A DNA stretch of 64,000 bases from Chrysophaeum taylorii (lineage: Eukaryota > Sar > Pelagophyceae > Pelagomonadales > Pelagomonadaceae): contig JAQMWT010000076.1 of assembly GCA_029834535.1 (NCBI GenBank), positions 62,001 through 126,000 on the forward strand, read 5' to 3'. The translations under genes were made by a program, and so were the position numbers. Below are positions 7,983 through 17,342 of this stretch, piece by piece. Below the pieces are notes generated by a model. It ran no database searches and was not told the origin of the DNA. It was given only the letters and a program-made list of their open reading frames with translations. How positions within the stretch are numbered: the stretch's first letter is position 1; each line of letters begins with the position of its first letter.

Positions 7983-9908
7983 ATGGCTGCAGCCCCGGCG
8001 TCCGTTCAGATCTTGCCTGATATGGTCACCGAGACCCCCGAGGTAGTGGGCTCGCAGAATCGGTCAAAGAAACCGGCCGAGCGGCGCGTACGCCGGTCCA
8101 ACCTTCGCAACGGAGAGTGTTGCTGCTGCGTCGCTGTGCTACCGAAGGATCCGGGCAAGGCGATTGACCTGGAACGAGTGCTCGGCATCGAGGGCGAGCT
8201 GCCCCTTCAATTCTTCGTCTGCAGTAAGCGCTGCCGCAACGACTTTGCCCCATGGCACGCCGACTTCCGGCCTGTGCTCGAGATCAAGAAACGCATCTCG
8301 GCAGCGTTGACGACGTGCTTGAAGACGGACATCCGGCCCGGCGATCGAGTCGAGGTGATAGGCAACCTTTCGGCGGGCGTCAGAGTCTACGCTGAGGCGG
8401 TTACCGTCCAGAGGCTCCACTATGACGCTGCAACGAGCTCGGTCACTCTCACGGTCAAGGACGTCTCCAACGGCACCGTCAAGGTGGGCTTAAGCGGCGT
8501 CAGAACAGCGTCGGACAAGGGGAACGCCGTCGCCTGTCGCGCTCGACCAACCGCTTCGCACCAGCCTCCGCCTGCGCTGCAGCCAGCGCAATCGCAGTCG
8601 CAGTCGCCTGAGCTCCGGAGGCAGTTCGTGGCAGAACGGCTCAAGGTCCTGCAGCTCGAGGCAGCAAGGACGTCCCAGCAACACCGTGCCGCCGCGGCCG
8701 AGCGTGCCGTTATGGTGGCAAGCGAAGAGGCCTTCGAGGCCGAGGTCGAGAAGGCCGAGGCCCCCTTGGCGGCTGCGGCAGCTGTCGCTGCCCGAGCTGA
8801 TTCCGAGGCCCGGGAGGCAGGCTCTCGAGAGCAACAACTCAAGGTCCAGCGTCAGCTTAGCGAGGAGGCTGCGGCGGCGAAGCGGAAGCGCGCTATGCAG
8901 GCGGTGGTTGAAAAGAAGCAGGCGGCGGCCGACGCCTGCGCCGAAGTGAAGCGAGCAGCGACCGAGGCGGCGGCAACGGCGACGGAGCGGACCGAGTCGC
9001 AGCTGGCTAAAAAGTGCGACCAGGCGAAGATGCGCCAGCTACAGCGAAGCTACGCCGACGTCAACAGGGATGCGACGCAGCTGACCTTGGAGCTCGACAA
9101 GGCCGAGGCCGAGCTTAAAGCGCGGGACGAGGAGGTCGATCAACTACGGGCGCGCGTCGCCGAGCTTGAGAAGCGAGACGCCACTATTCAAGTTCCATGC
9201 CGGCCGGCAGGCGTCGGTGCTCGCAAGAGCCAGGCCTGGCCTCCGTGGGTGCGACACCTCTGTATGCGTCTGTTGACTTTGCGTGTCGCGCCGTCCGAGG
9301 TCTCTGAAGTCATCGCCTCGATCGTCATCGCAGTCATCGGAGAAAAGCGCGCCGCCGAGATGGAGCTCCCGTCCTTGCATTTCGTCCGTAACCTGCCACG
9401 CGAGATGGGACGTCTCCACGAGCTCCTCTTGGCCCTCGACCTCAGCGAGGGCGAGGTGTGCGCGTTCCAATCGGACGCGTCGCCGCTCGACGGCAAGGAG
9501 CTCATCGGCACGCAACTCCGAATCGACGACGACCATCGAGTTCGAGACTGGACCATGGGCGCCACCGAGCTCGCCGATCAGACCGCACATGGCGAATCCC
9601 AGGCTACTGCAGCCCGCTTCAGCGATATCCAGAGCACCCTCGATCAGTTCCGTGGCGTGTACGCGAAGCTTCATGGCTCGGAGGACGGAATTTCAGCGAT
9701 TTGTGACGTCGGCATTCGCAGTCTTGCATGTGCTGTCGGGACGACCGACAACGCAGCGGCGGCCTTGGCAAGCGTCCAAGAGCGTGCCGATACGCGTGCC
9801 GTCAAGCGTCAGCGTCGAGCCACCGGCGCTGCCGAAGGCACCGACAGAGGTGTTGGTCGTGGAAATCCGCCCTCGGTCGTCTCGACCAGCACGACGACAA
9901 TATTTTGA
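7983..9908 (+). pseudogene. Diverged transposase-like gene, N-terminal and core part (copy A)
   Basis: This 641-residue frame is homologous along its length to the complete element at 11.5-16.2 kb. In order it has a zinc-knuckle-like region (NLRNGECCCCVAVL and FFVCSKRCRNDF, about residues 40-85), an SH3/KOW-like strand region (GDRVEVIGNLSAG), an Ala/Glu/Arg-rich coiled coil (about 205-405), then the core MELPSLHFVRNLPREMG, SDASPLDGKE with the likely first catalytic Asp, and GTTDNAAAALAS with the likely second Asp. It ends soon after. The roughly 400-residue segment that holds the likely Glu in the other copy is absent, so the gene should be inactive. No matching inverted ends were found around it, and its sequence is far from copy B, so it represents another subfamily. 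Confidence 0.75.
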
Positions 9909-10861
9909 CGGCCGTCATTGAAGCAGCACGAATGGGGTGGCCGGACTACAAGGCGAAAGCCGCCGCTCGCCGGTCGCCAAGCATTGATCGATCGGCACCG
10001 TGCGCGAAATGCCGAAACGATCGCGGCGGCGCTCGATCGAGCCGTAAACGACATGACGTGGGCCGTGGGTGCCATCTAGAAGGTGCCCCTTGTCAGCAAC
10101 CAGGAGCAGGAGGGACAAACCACTCTCGCAGATTTATTTGGAAAGAAAGCTCGATGCCGAACTCGCCCAATCTCCGTAGCAACAGTGGTCGATGCAAGAC
10201 CCTCGTCAGCAACATTGCTGGCTAACCCAAAGAAATGGGCATGGGTGACCTCAAGCCCAAGTCCTTCACTTCGACGAAGGACGCACTGGTCGGCGAGTTG
10301 GTTCAGAAGCGAATGTTGCCTTTTTAACCAAGCATCTCAAGCAGATCTACGGCAAGATCAAAATGGGGACGCGGGCATTGACGGATGAACCTGTTGTTCC
10401 GCAGCGACGGACGCCGCCAGTGCTTGGTACCGAAACACAGGAGCGCAGGGCCCTGGACGCTCGGCGCCTTGTGAGCGACGCTGAGCTCACGGAAAAGGCC
10501 GGGGCTACTCTGGCCACAAAGCGGGCAAAGCGCAAGCGAGTGGCGAAGCGAGACCAGCTGCCTTCGATTGCCGACTCTCTTGTTGGCCAGTCAGTCAAGG
10601 CGTTGTGGGAGCTCGAGGGAAAACCTGGGGCCTATTGGATGCCAGGCGAGATTGAGGCCGTCTCGGATGCAATTCGATAGATTGCCGCAGAAAACTTGGG
10701 ACTGGATGGATATTCCTCGGCTACGACAACGGCTTCTCCGGTTGGCTCAAAGCACATCGACCGTTTTTCAAGGCACCAAACCTGGCTCCTGGGGCTTCGA
10801 ACTCGACACAAACGAATACGATAAGGATGAGGATGAAACGGTTGGAGGCACCGTTTTTTAA
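9909..10861 (+). pseudogene. Decayed 3' part of transposase-like copy A
   Basis: Fragments in changing frames match the C-terminal third of the copy B protein: EAARMGWPDYKAKAAARR near 9,920, GMGDLKPKSFTSTKDAL near 10,240, then TETQERRALDARRLVSDAEL and the Tudor-like LVGQSVKALWELEGKPGAYW (10,580-10,640) with WMPGEIEAVSD. Copy B carries the same blocks in one frame. The 3' half is therefore present but disrupted, after an internal deletion of roughly 1.2 kb relative to copy B. Confidence 0.65.
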
Positions 10862-11553
10862 GAAAGAGGACATGGGCGTGTTCACCGAGGAGCTCGCTGA
10901 TGGACGGGCAGACTGTCGCCGACGGCCAACCAGCCGCCTAAATGGTGGGCTTCGGCACCGTGTGTTGGTCAGAAGTTCTTCGGAGGAACCGCATTGTCGG
11001 GTGGGTTCGCTTTCGTGCGTTTTTACCTGGATTTCCACGTACACTCGAGCAGCCGGTTCTTGCTCACGCTCATCGGCGGGGCTCTAGTAGGAAATAAAGC
11101 AGCATAGAATCACGAGTGCGGGAGCTACGAGCGTGGCATCAGGAGCAAACTAGCCAGTTGGAACCCCCTTTCGACGTTTATGGACTTCCCCCGGGCATTC
11201 AGTGGTAGGGGGGGGGGCTGCGCGCGCAATCTCCTGGTTCATTAACCCCACACTCTTAGCAGTCGACCTTTACCAACCCTCGGCGCCGCGTCGTGCCGAC
11301 AACGAAGGAGCTATAATATCACCCCGCCGCCAACGCACATGCGTGCTTTTTTGACTTTATGTTCTTCGATTTCTCACACACGCTATGAGCGGGTTCCCTC
11401 TCCAGCCGTTGATTGGTTATACGGTCTCACTCCATTTGCCTTGGTGCGTTTTTTTCATCTTCGCCCAATACGCGCTGTGTGCGCTCTCCCGCCTTGAATC
11501 ATACGGCGGCAGTGGTTCTCCCCCGGCCGGTGGTGGTATAAAAGACACTAGAG
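10862..11553. other. Interval without a gene between the two transposase-like copies
   Basis: It holds the dispersed motif at 11,253 and a G run at about 11,208-11,217. A short + frame from 11,385 begins with a hydrophobic stretch (GYTVSLHLPWCVFFIFAQYA) but runs straight into the end of the transposon and has no other support. No inverted end matching the 11,554 element was seen here. Confidence 0.4.
11253..11272 (+). repeat. Dispersed motif CTCTTAGCAGTCGACCTTTA, copy b
   Basis: It differs from copy a at one position within the 20 bases shown, and follows a CCCCACA run. Confidence 0.65.
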
Positions 11554-11567
11554 TAGGGTCGGATAAG
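11554..11567 (+). repeat. Left terminal inverted repeat of the 4.66-kb transposon
   Basis: TAGGGTCGGATAAG, reverse complement of 16,203-16,216. Immediately outside is ACTAGAG. Confidence 0.9.
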
Positions 11568-11931
11568 GAACTCGGGGGTCCCGCGCCGGGGCCGAAAATC
11601 CCCAAGGATTGGCGGGCTTTTTTGTCCGTCGCCAAGTTGACCCAAAATGGTGCCGATTTTATCTTGGAACGAAGTCCGTAGCTGCCGATTTGGCGAATCT
11701 ACTTGGGAGTGAGGTATTTTGGCGCCTCGGTGGAGGCGGGGGCCTAGGTGGCTCTACTCTGCACGACGCCATCGGCTCCAAATACAACAACCGGCGCATC
11801 GGGAATGTCCGTAGGCCCAATGAGGGTCGTGTGGGCGTTTAGACGGCGCCTTTTGTTCGCTGGGGCCAGTTCTAGTGTCCTCGTCTTTCCGGGCGTCCTC
11901 GGGAGACCGGCGTCGGGGCCCGCGAACGCAG

Positions 11932-14900
11932 CTATGCGTAGTCGTCGTCGTCGACGTCCATCGCGTCCTCCTCCTCCTCCTCCTCGTCGTCGTCGTCGTA
12001 TTCGTTGTCCTCGGACACGAAGCGCCAGGAAGCCGGCTTGGAGCCGTTGAAGAAGGTGGGGCGGTTCGCGAGGAGCCACCCGCTGAAACCGTCGTCATAG
12101 GAAACGAAGATCCAACCCAGCCCGAGTTTCTTGCGACCGTCCTTGGAGTTCTCGTCGGATACCGCCTCGATGGTGCCGGGCATCCAGTAGCAGCCCGGGT
12201 GCCCCGACAACTCCCAGAGAACCTCGACGCGTGACCCGACCAACGCCACGTCAATCGTCGGTAGCTTCGAGCGGCCACTCGTTGTCCGCGTCCGCTTCCT
12301 CGGATGGCGAAAGGCGCGGCACTCCTCAACCTTGGCCTTGAGCTCGTCAACGCTCAAGTGCCGCCTCGCGTCGAGTTCGAGACGCTGGGCCGTCGCGGTC
12401 CCGAGCACTGGCAGCTGCCGTCGGCGCTCGCCCGGGACTACCGCCTCGGCGACCAACTCGCGGGAGTTGGTCTTGATCTGCTCGTAGACGTACTCGAGGT
12501 GCGCGGTGAGGAATTCGATGTTGGCCTTGGAACCGGCCGAGCCGATCGTCGGGTCCTTGCCCGAGGTGTAGGACTTGGGTTTGAGGTCGCCCATGCCCAT
12601 GCCGACGACGTACCTGTCGATGTTCTCCTTGAGGACCTTCGACCGCGCAGCGTCGCTCGAGATCTGCTTAAGTGCCGCATCAAGTCGCTTCTTGACCGTC
12701 GAGAGCAGGGTCCTCCCGACGAGGGCCTGCTCGTCGACGACAGGCTTGACTTTCATGGCCTCCTGGGCCTTGGCGTAGTCGTTCACCTGGCGCTCGAGGG
12801 CCTTCTCGACGAACGCGGCGGCGCGACGGCGATGGTGCTCCTTCGCCGCCTCCGCGCGCGCGGCAGCCTGCTCCTTGTGGTTCTGCCGACCACGACGAGC
12901 CGCCTCCATCAACACTCCTCGAAAGTCGTCGCCGAGCGTGGCGAGACGTCCTCCACCAACTCGATCGCGCATTCGAGCCTTCGTCGTCGTTCGACCAGCG
13001 ACCTCGTCGGCGACGCGTCGCCGGCGCTTGGTCGTAAAACTCGTGGCGGCCCGGTCGAACATGTGGTCCCGTTGGCACGCGACGACCCCGACGCAGTTCA
13101 CGACGCTCATGTTGACGTAGGAGGCGTTGTAATACTTCAATACGCCAAACTCGCCTTCGACCTCGTTCGAGTTCCGCCGCGCGCCGTCGAAGGCCCTCCG
13201 GAGCTCCGACGTCTGGTTGACCGCCGCGAGGTCGCCGTCGCCGACGTAGCGCATAGACTGCCCCCCCTCGAACGTGCGGCGCATGCCGCGGCCCCAGGCC
13301 CGGAGCGCGTCGAGCATGGTCTTGGCCTCTGGATCATTGGTGTCAGTCGGAGCGTAGAGCCGCGCCCGAACGGCCGCGACGTCGCGGATCATGGACTGGC
13401 CGTCGACGGACAGCTTCGCCGACCCGGCCCGCGTCTCGAGGAACTGGGCGTAGGTGGCGATCTCAGTGTCGAAGGCCTCGTAACCGGCGGTCGCAACGAG
13501 TTGTGGATTATCCTGGCAGACTTGGAAGAAGGCATGCACTCGCTCGAGAACGCCCGCCATGTCGAGAACCGACCAACCCTCGAGGGCGTCCGATGCGGCG
13601 AAAAAACGGAAAGGCACCGTGAGCTTGTCGTCGATGATCGCTCGGGCTCGAATGGCTCCGGCGACCTCCTGCGAGGACAAGGTCGAGAAGAGGTTGTTCC
13701 TGAGGATGTTCTGCGGCGCGTAGCTCGCGTTCTCGAGGAACTCGACGAGAAACGGGAGGTTGTGGAAGATGACCCAGGCCGCGTTGGTGCACGCGTCCTG
13801 CCGCGTCCCCTTGTCCGTGCGGCCGAGCGTGAGGTAGAGCTCCGACGGGTGCTTCTCCTCGAGGAATGCCCGGAGAGGGGTCCCGAAGCCCTTCCCGTAG
13901 CGATCCACGCCCTCGCCGATACACTTGGACAAGGCATGAATGACCTTGTTCAACTCGCCGGTGAGGCGCAGGTGCTTCGCCTCCGAGCTCTCGATGCTAT
14001 CCTTCAGCAGCGTGTCGAGCATCTTGGCCTCCTCGGCGGCGCCGCCGTCGAGCCATGTGTTGCCTGCTCAACAAATTGCTGGTGGGACGGCACGACGTAC
14101 CGAGATGTCGCTGGCAGTTCCTGTGAAAGACACGAGTCTTCGCGTCGCGCTCGTCTTGCGTCATCAAATTCCACAACTCTTCCCCGATCTCCTTCTGCAC
14201 CGCCGCGGGGACATGCTCCTGGAGCTCGCGGACCGATGCGATGGCGGCGGAGGCGTTGTCGGTAACGATGGCCCGGCCGGCGAGATTCTGCACGCCGGCG
14301 CTGCCGGCGGCCGGGAGCGCCTCCGCAGCAGCGTCGGCTCCGTAGAGCTCCTGGTAAACTTGATTAACGAGCTGGAGCGCTCGATTCAGGTCACCAAACC
14401 GATCGTTGATCGCCTTGGCCTCGCCAGGCGCGCTCTGGTCGGAGATCTCGCTCGCGCCCAGCGTCCAGTTCTCCGTCACGCCGCCGCGTGTGACGCGAAG
14501 TTGGGTAGTCGCGATCTCCTTGCCGTCGAGCGGCGACGCGTCCGTCGCCGCGTCGACGACGTCACCGTATCCCACGGCGAGGGCGACGGCGGCCTCGTGA
14601 AGGACACCCATCTCGGAGCGCAGGTCGCGAATGAAGCGTGCGGACGGGAGCTCCATGTCGCGCACTCGCTCCGGGCCAACGACCGCCTCGACGACCGAGA
14701 CCAGGACCTCGGGGATTTCCGCAGGCGCAACCCGCGAGGCGAGCAGTTTCATACACAGCACCCTGAGCTTCGAGTCCCACGGAGTGCCCTTGCCGGATCC
14801 CTTGCCGGACGGCTTCCGCGGTACCCACACTTCGGCGTTCAGCTTCTCGAGGACCGCGACCCGCTCCCGCAGCCGCTCGATCTCCTCCTCCCGGGCCTGG

Positions 14901-16077
14901 ACGCGGTCCTCGGCAGCCGCGAGCTTTATCTCCATTTGCTTCGCTTCCTGGTTGAGGGCGGCGTAATTGTTCTTGAGTTGTCGCATGGCCCGAGGGTCCG
15001 ATTTCTTCAGTCGTTTCCTCTCCCGAAACTCGGCTGCCGCCGCAGCCTGTCTCGCCGCCTCGTTCGACTGGGCCTTGGTCGCGTTGAGCTCGTCGATGGC
15101 TCGCTGCAGCCTCGCGGCATCGCGGTCGCGCTGCTTCTCATTGGAGGCCTGGTGGCGTTCGATGCGGACCTGGAGCCGTGCCTCCCGACGTGCGGCATCC
15201 CGGACCTCGTCCTCGTACTTCCACTTGGCCTCGAGACTGCCTTGGCGGCCGCCATTTCCGCGGCGAAGGCGTCGGCGTGGGCTTCTTTCGTCTCGCGTTC
15301 GGCGGTGACAGAGCGAGAGTGCTGAGCCGTCTTGGCCGCCGTGAGCTTGTCGACCGTGCTCCGGAGTTTCGACACCTCCTTCTCGAGCTCCGAGATCCGC
15401 ACATTCGAGTCCGACGACGACGACAGTGTGGAGATAACCGATGACCCACTCGATCCAAGCGTCGGACGCGCTGGCCGTCCGGGTGGTAGTCGCCGAATCG
15501 GGGGGGTGTCGTTCTCCTTGTCGGGCTTGGCCTTGACGTGGGAGAACGGGACGCGGATCTCTCCCTGCTGAATCGTTTTCACGTAGTATGACTCGACCTG
15601 ACACACAGTGTTGTTGTAGATTAGGCCCAGGACAACGCCGTTGCCGCCCTGGATGTTGTGCCCCGCCGAGAAGTCGTGCTCGATGAGGACCTCGTCCCCG
15701 CTGCGGATGGTTGTCTTGAGAGTCCTAGTTAGCGACGCGGAGATCCGGGCGAGAACGGCCTTCGCGCCCTTCGTCGTGTGTAGCTTGCTCGGGGTGAAGT
15801 CGTCCCGGCACATTTTCGAGCACACGTAGAACTTGTCGGGCAGCTCGCCCTCGATATTCAGGAGTCGCTCCAGGTCGAGCGGCTGGCCCCTGGCCGTCTC
15901 GTCGGCGTCGAGCCTCGCTACGCAGCACACGCACTCTCCCCTCAAGAGGTTTTTTCGCCGTTGACGTTTGGCAGCGGGTTTTTTCGACACTTTCGTCAAC
16001 TCAGCCGGGACCGAAGGGTCCACAGGGGTTACAGAAGGACCCGGGGCCGACTCTTTGCTCGTTTCGGCCGATTCCAT
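11932..16077 (-). CDS. Large transposase-like protein: zinc knuckle, coiled coil, DDE-like core, Tudor-like tail
   Basis: Read from ATG 16,077 (MESAETSKESAPG); an in-frame GTG at 16,140 is less likely. Domains in order: zinc knuckle (RGECVCCVARL and YVCSKMCRDDF, about residues 47-95); SH3/KOW-like region (SGDEVLIEHDFSAGHN); coiled coil; RNase H-like core with TDASPLDGKE (Asp 1), AIVTDNASAA (Asp 2) and, in the last exon, NEVEGEFGVL (probable Glu); a basic Ala-rich helix region; a Tudor/agenet-like domain (GSRVEVLWELSGHPGCYW, then WIFVSYDDGFSGWLLANRP); and an acidic tail. A 37-nt intron at 14,064-14,100 joins the core to the Glu-bearing part. The reading frame shifts by one at about 15,245 in the coiled coil, so this copy may need a reading error, or carry one inactivating change there. 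Family name unknown; the catalytic residues are inferred from spacing and conservation between copies A and B. Confidence 0.75.
14064..14100 (-). other. 37-nt GT-AG intron in the transposase-like gene
   Basis: On the - strand the exon ends CATCTCG, the intron runs GTACGTCGTG to TTGTTGAGCAG, and the next exon starts GCAACACATGG. Removal gives HLGNTWLDGGAAEEAKML, which joins the two long frames in phase. Without removal the first frame runs into an Arg-rich sequence and stops. The length is extreme but in keeping with the other short introns of this window. Confidence 0.8.
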
Positions 16078-16202
16078 GGGCGGAACGCCGATTTTGTGAT
16101 TTTGCAGGCTATGTTTGAAACATACCCTGAGACAATCCACTTTTGAATGAGGGTTTCTCGTTTGGTGTTCGAAATGTAGGCTAGGGCCTAGTTTTGAGCT
16201 TT

Positions 16203-16216
16203 CTTATCCGACCCTA
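16203..16216 (-). repeat. Right terminal inverted repeat of the 4.66-kb transposon
   Basis: CTTATCCGACCCTA, followed directly by the duplicated target ACTAGAG (16,217-16,223). Confidence 0.9.
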
Positions 16217-16257
16217 ACTAGAGGCCAACCAAAACCCTCAGCGACACGTCACCCTAT

Positions 16258-17246
16258 ATGCGTTGGTGCCGACAACAAAGAGTCATCGTTGTGGCGTTGG
16301 TGGTGCAGAGCAACATTGGGCTAGTGTTTGAGGCTACCGGGTGCATGGGTGTGACCCGCAGCCGCCAGCTCCTCTCGCGCGGTGAAGGGGAGCAGGTTGA
16401 TTGGCGCGACGCCGGGGCGCTGCACGAGGCCTTTAGCACATGTTCCGACAAACACCTGGGGGACCTCGTAAATCGGTCGCTCACGATCCTGGCAAACGCG
16501 ATTCGGGTCTTTGGATCCGACGCGGTCTACGCGTCGTTCAACGGCGGCAAGGACGCGGTCGTCATCTTGCACTTGCTTCGAGCGGCGCGCCACGCGCAGA
16601 ACCGAGCCGCAAAACTCCATCTTGTCTACTTCGACACCACCGACGACTTCGACGAGGTCAGGGACTTCGTCCACGACACCTGCGCCGCCCTCGACACCGA
16701 GTTTTACGTCGAAAGCGTCGAAAGGGACGTTGGCTTCGTCGCTGGCCTCACCAACATCGTCGACCGCACGGCCCCCAGGGCCCTCGCCTTTGTGCTGGGT
16801 ACGCGCCAGGGCGACCCCAACTGCGGCGAGCAACGTAAGAAGAATCCAATCCCGCTTGTCCTCCTGGTCTTCTTCTCACGGAGGTCGTCCCGCGCAGAGC
16901 AATTCGAGCCGTCCTCGCCCTGGATGCCGGCCTTTATGCGCGTCAACCCCATCCTCCACTGGACTTACGGCGACGTCTGGACCTTCCTCCGATATTTCGA
17001 CCTCCCTTACTGCTCCCTCTACGACCAAGGTGCGCCGCCGCCTTGTACCACCATCGAGCAACCCGAGGGAATCTCGCCGTCGCAGGCTACACGAGCCTCG
17101 GCTCCAAGAGCACCACGTTGCGCAACCCCGCCTTGTGCGTCGAGGCTGGTGTCTACCGCCCTGCTTATGAGCTCGAGGACTGGGCCCTCGAGCGCGCTGG
17201 TCGCGCGGAATCCCCGAAACGCAAGAAACCCCAGCACAGCACCTAG
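16258..17246 (+). CDS. FAD1: FAD synthase (FMN adenylyltransferase), PAPS-reductase-like fold, three exons
   Basis: It adenylates FMN to FAD, like yeast Fad1 and the C-terminal part of animal FLAD1. Motifs: YASFNGGKDAVVILHLLR (P-loop-like PP motif), LVYFDTTDDFDEV, VLGTRQGDPNCGEQ, PSSPWMPAFMRVNPILHWTY, and LPYCSLYDQGYTSLGSKSTT followed by LRNPAL. The conserved blocks are in phase only if introns 16,835-16,897 and 17,030-17,085 are removed. The exons then total 783 bases from ATG 16,345 (260 residues, MGVTRSRQLL) or 870 from ATG 16,258. The first ATG is used for the span; 16,345 fits the usual Fad1 length better. The 4.66-kb transposon ends only 42 bases upstream of 16,258, so the promoter may have been displaced. 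Confidence 0.88.
16835..16897 (+). other. 63-nt GT-AG intron 1 of FAD synthase
   Basis: GTAAGAAGAATCC to GTCCCGCGCAG. It has no in-frame stop, so it reads through as an extra segment (KKNPIPLVLLVFFSRR) that lacks any counterpart in the family. Splicing restores CGEQQQFEPSSPW. Confidence 0.85.
17030..17085 (+). other. 56-nt GT-AG intron 2 of FAD synthase
   Basis: GTGCGCCGCCGCC to CGCCGTCGCAG. Splicing joins LYDQG to YTSLGSKSTTLRNPAL, the conserved C-terminal motif of the family. Confidence 0.9.
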
Positions 17247-17342
17247 TAACGGACAGGTGGAACGGATATTGTTTGCTCGAAGGACTACTAACCAGCGATG
17301 ATGTGACGCGTGGTTTACCCTAGTTTTTAACGCGCGAGAGAG

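Larger units (their letters stand above)
11554..16216 (-). mobile_element. Complete 4.66-kb DNA transposon of an unassigned DDE-like family (copy B)
   Basis: The left end reads TAGGGTCGGATAAGG and the right end CTTATCCGACCCTA, a 14-bp perfect inverted repeat. The element is flanked on both sides by ACTAGAG (11,547-11,553 and 16,217-16,223), a target duplication of 7 bp, or 8 bp with one mismatch. It carries one large gene on the - strand covering most of its length. The same ends occur on two short elements at 59,565 and 60,634. CAGGG-like ends and an 8-bp duplication recall hAT and KDZ transposons, but the protein does not show the hAT dimerisation region that I know. Intact ends and a long frame suggest recent activity. 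It inserted just upstream of the FAD synthase gene. Confidence 0.88.

Noticed and set aside
11385-11681. Small secreted protein gene
   Set aside because: The frame crosses the target duplication and inverted end of the transposon, so it is younger than any gene there could be.
12304-14265. 653-codon + strand frame across the transposase-like gene
   Set aside because: It is the antisense shadow of the - strand gene, whose domains match copy A.
15200-15300. An intron or programmed frameshift joining the coiled-coil frames of the transposase-like gene
   Set aside because: No GT-AG pair removes the phase change without losing conserved sequence, and no slippery site is evident; a plain frameshift is simpler.
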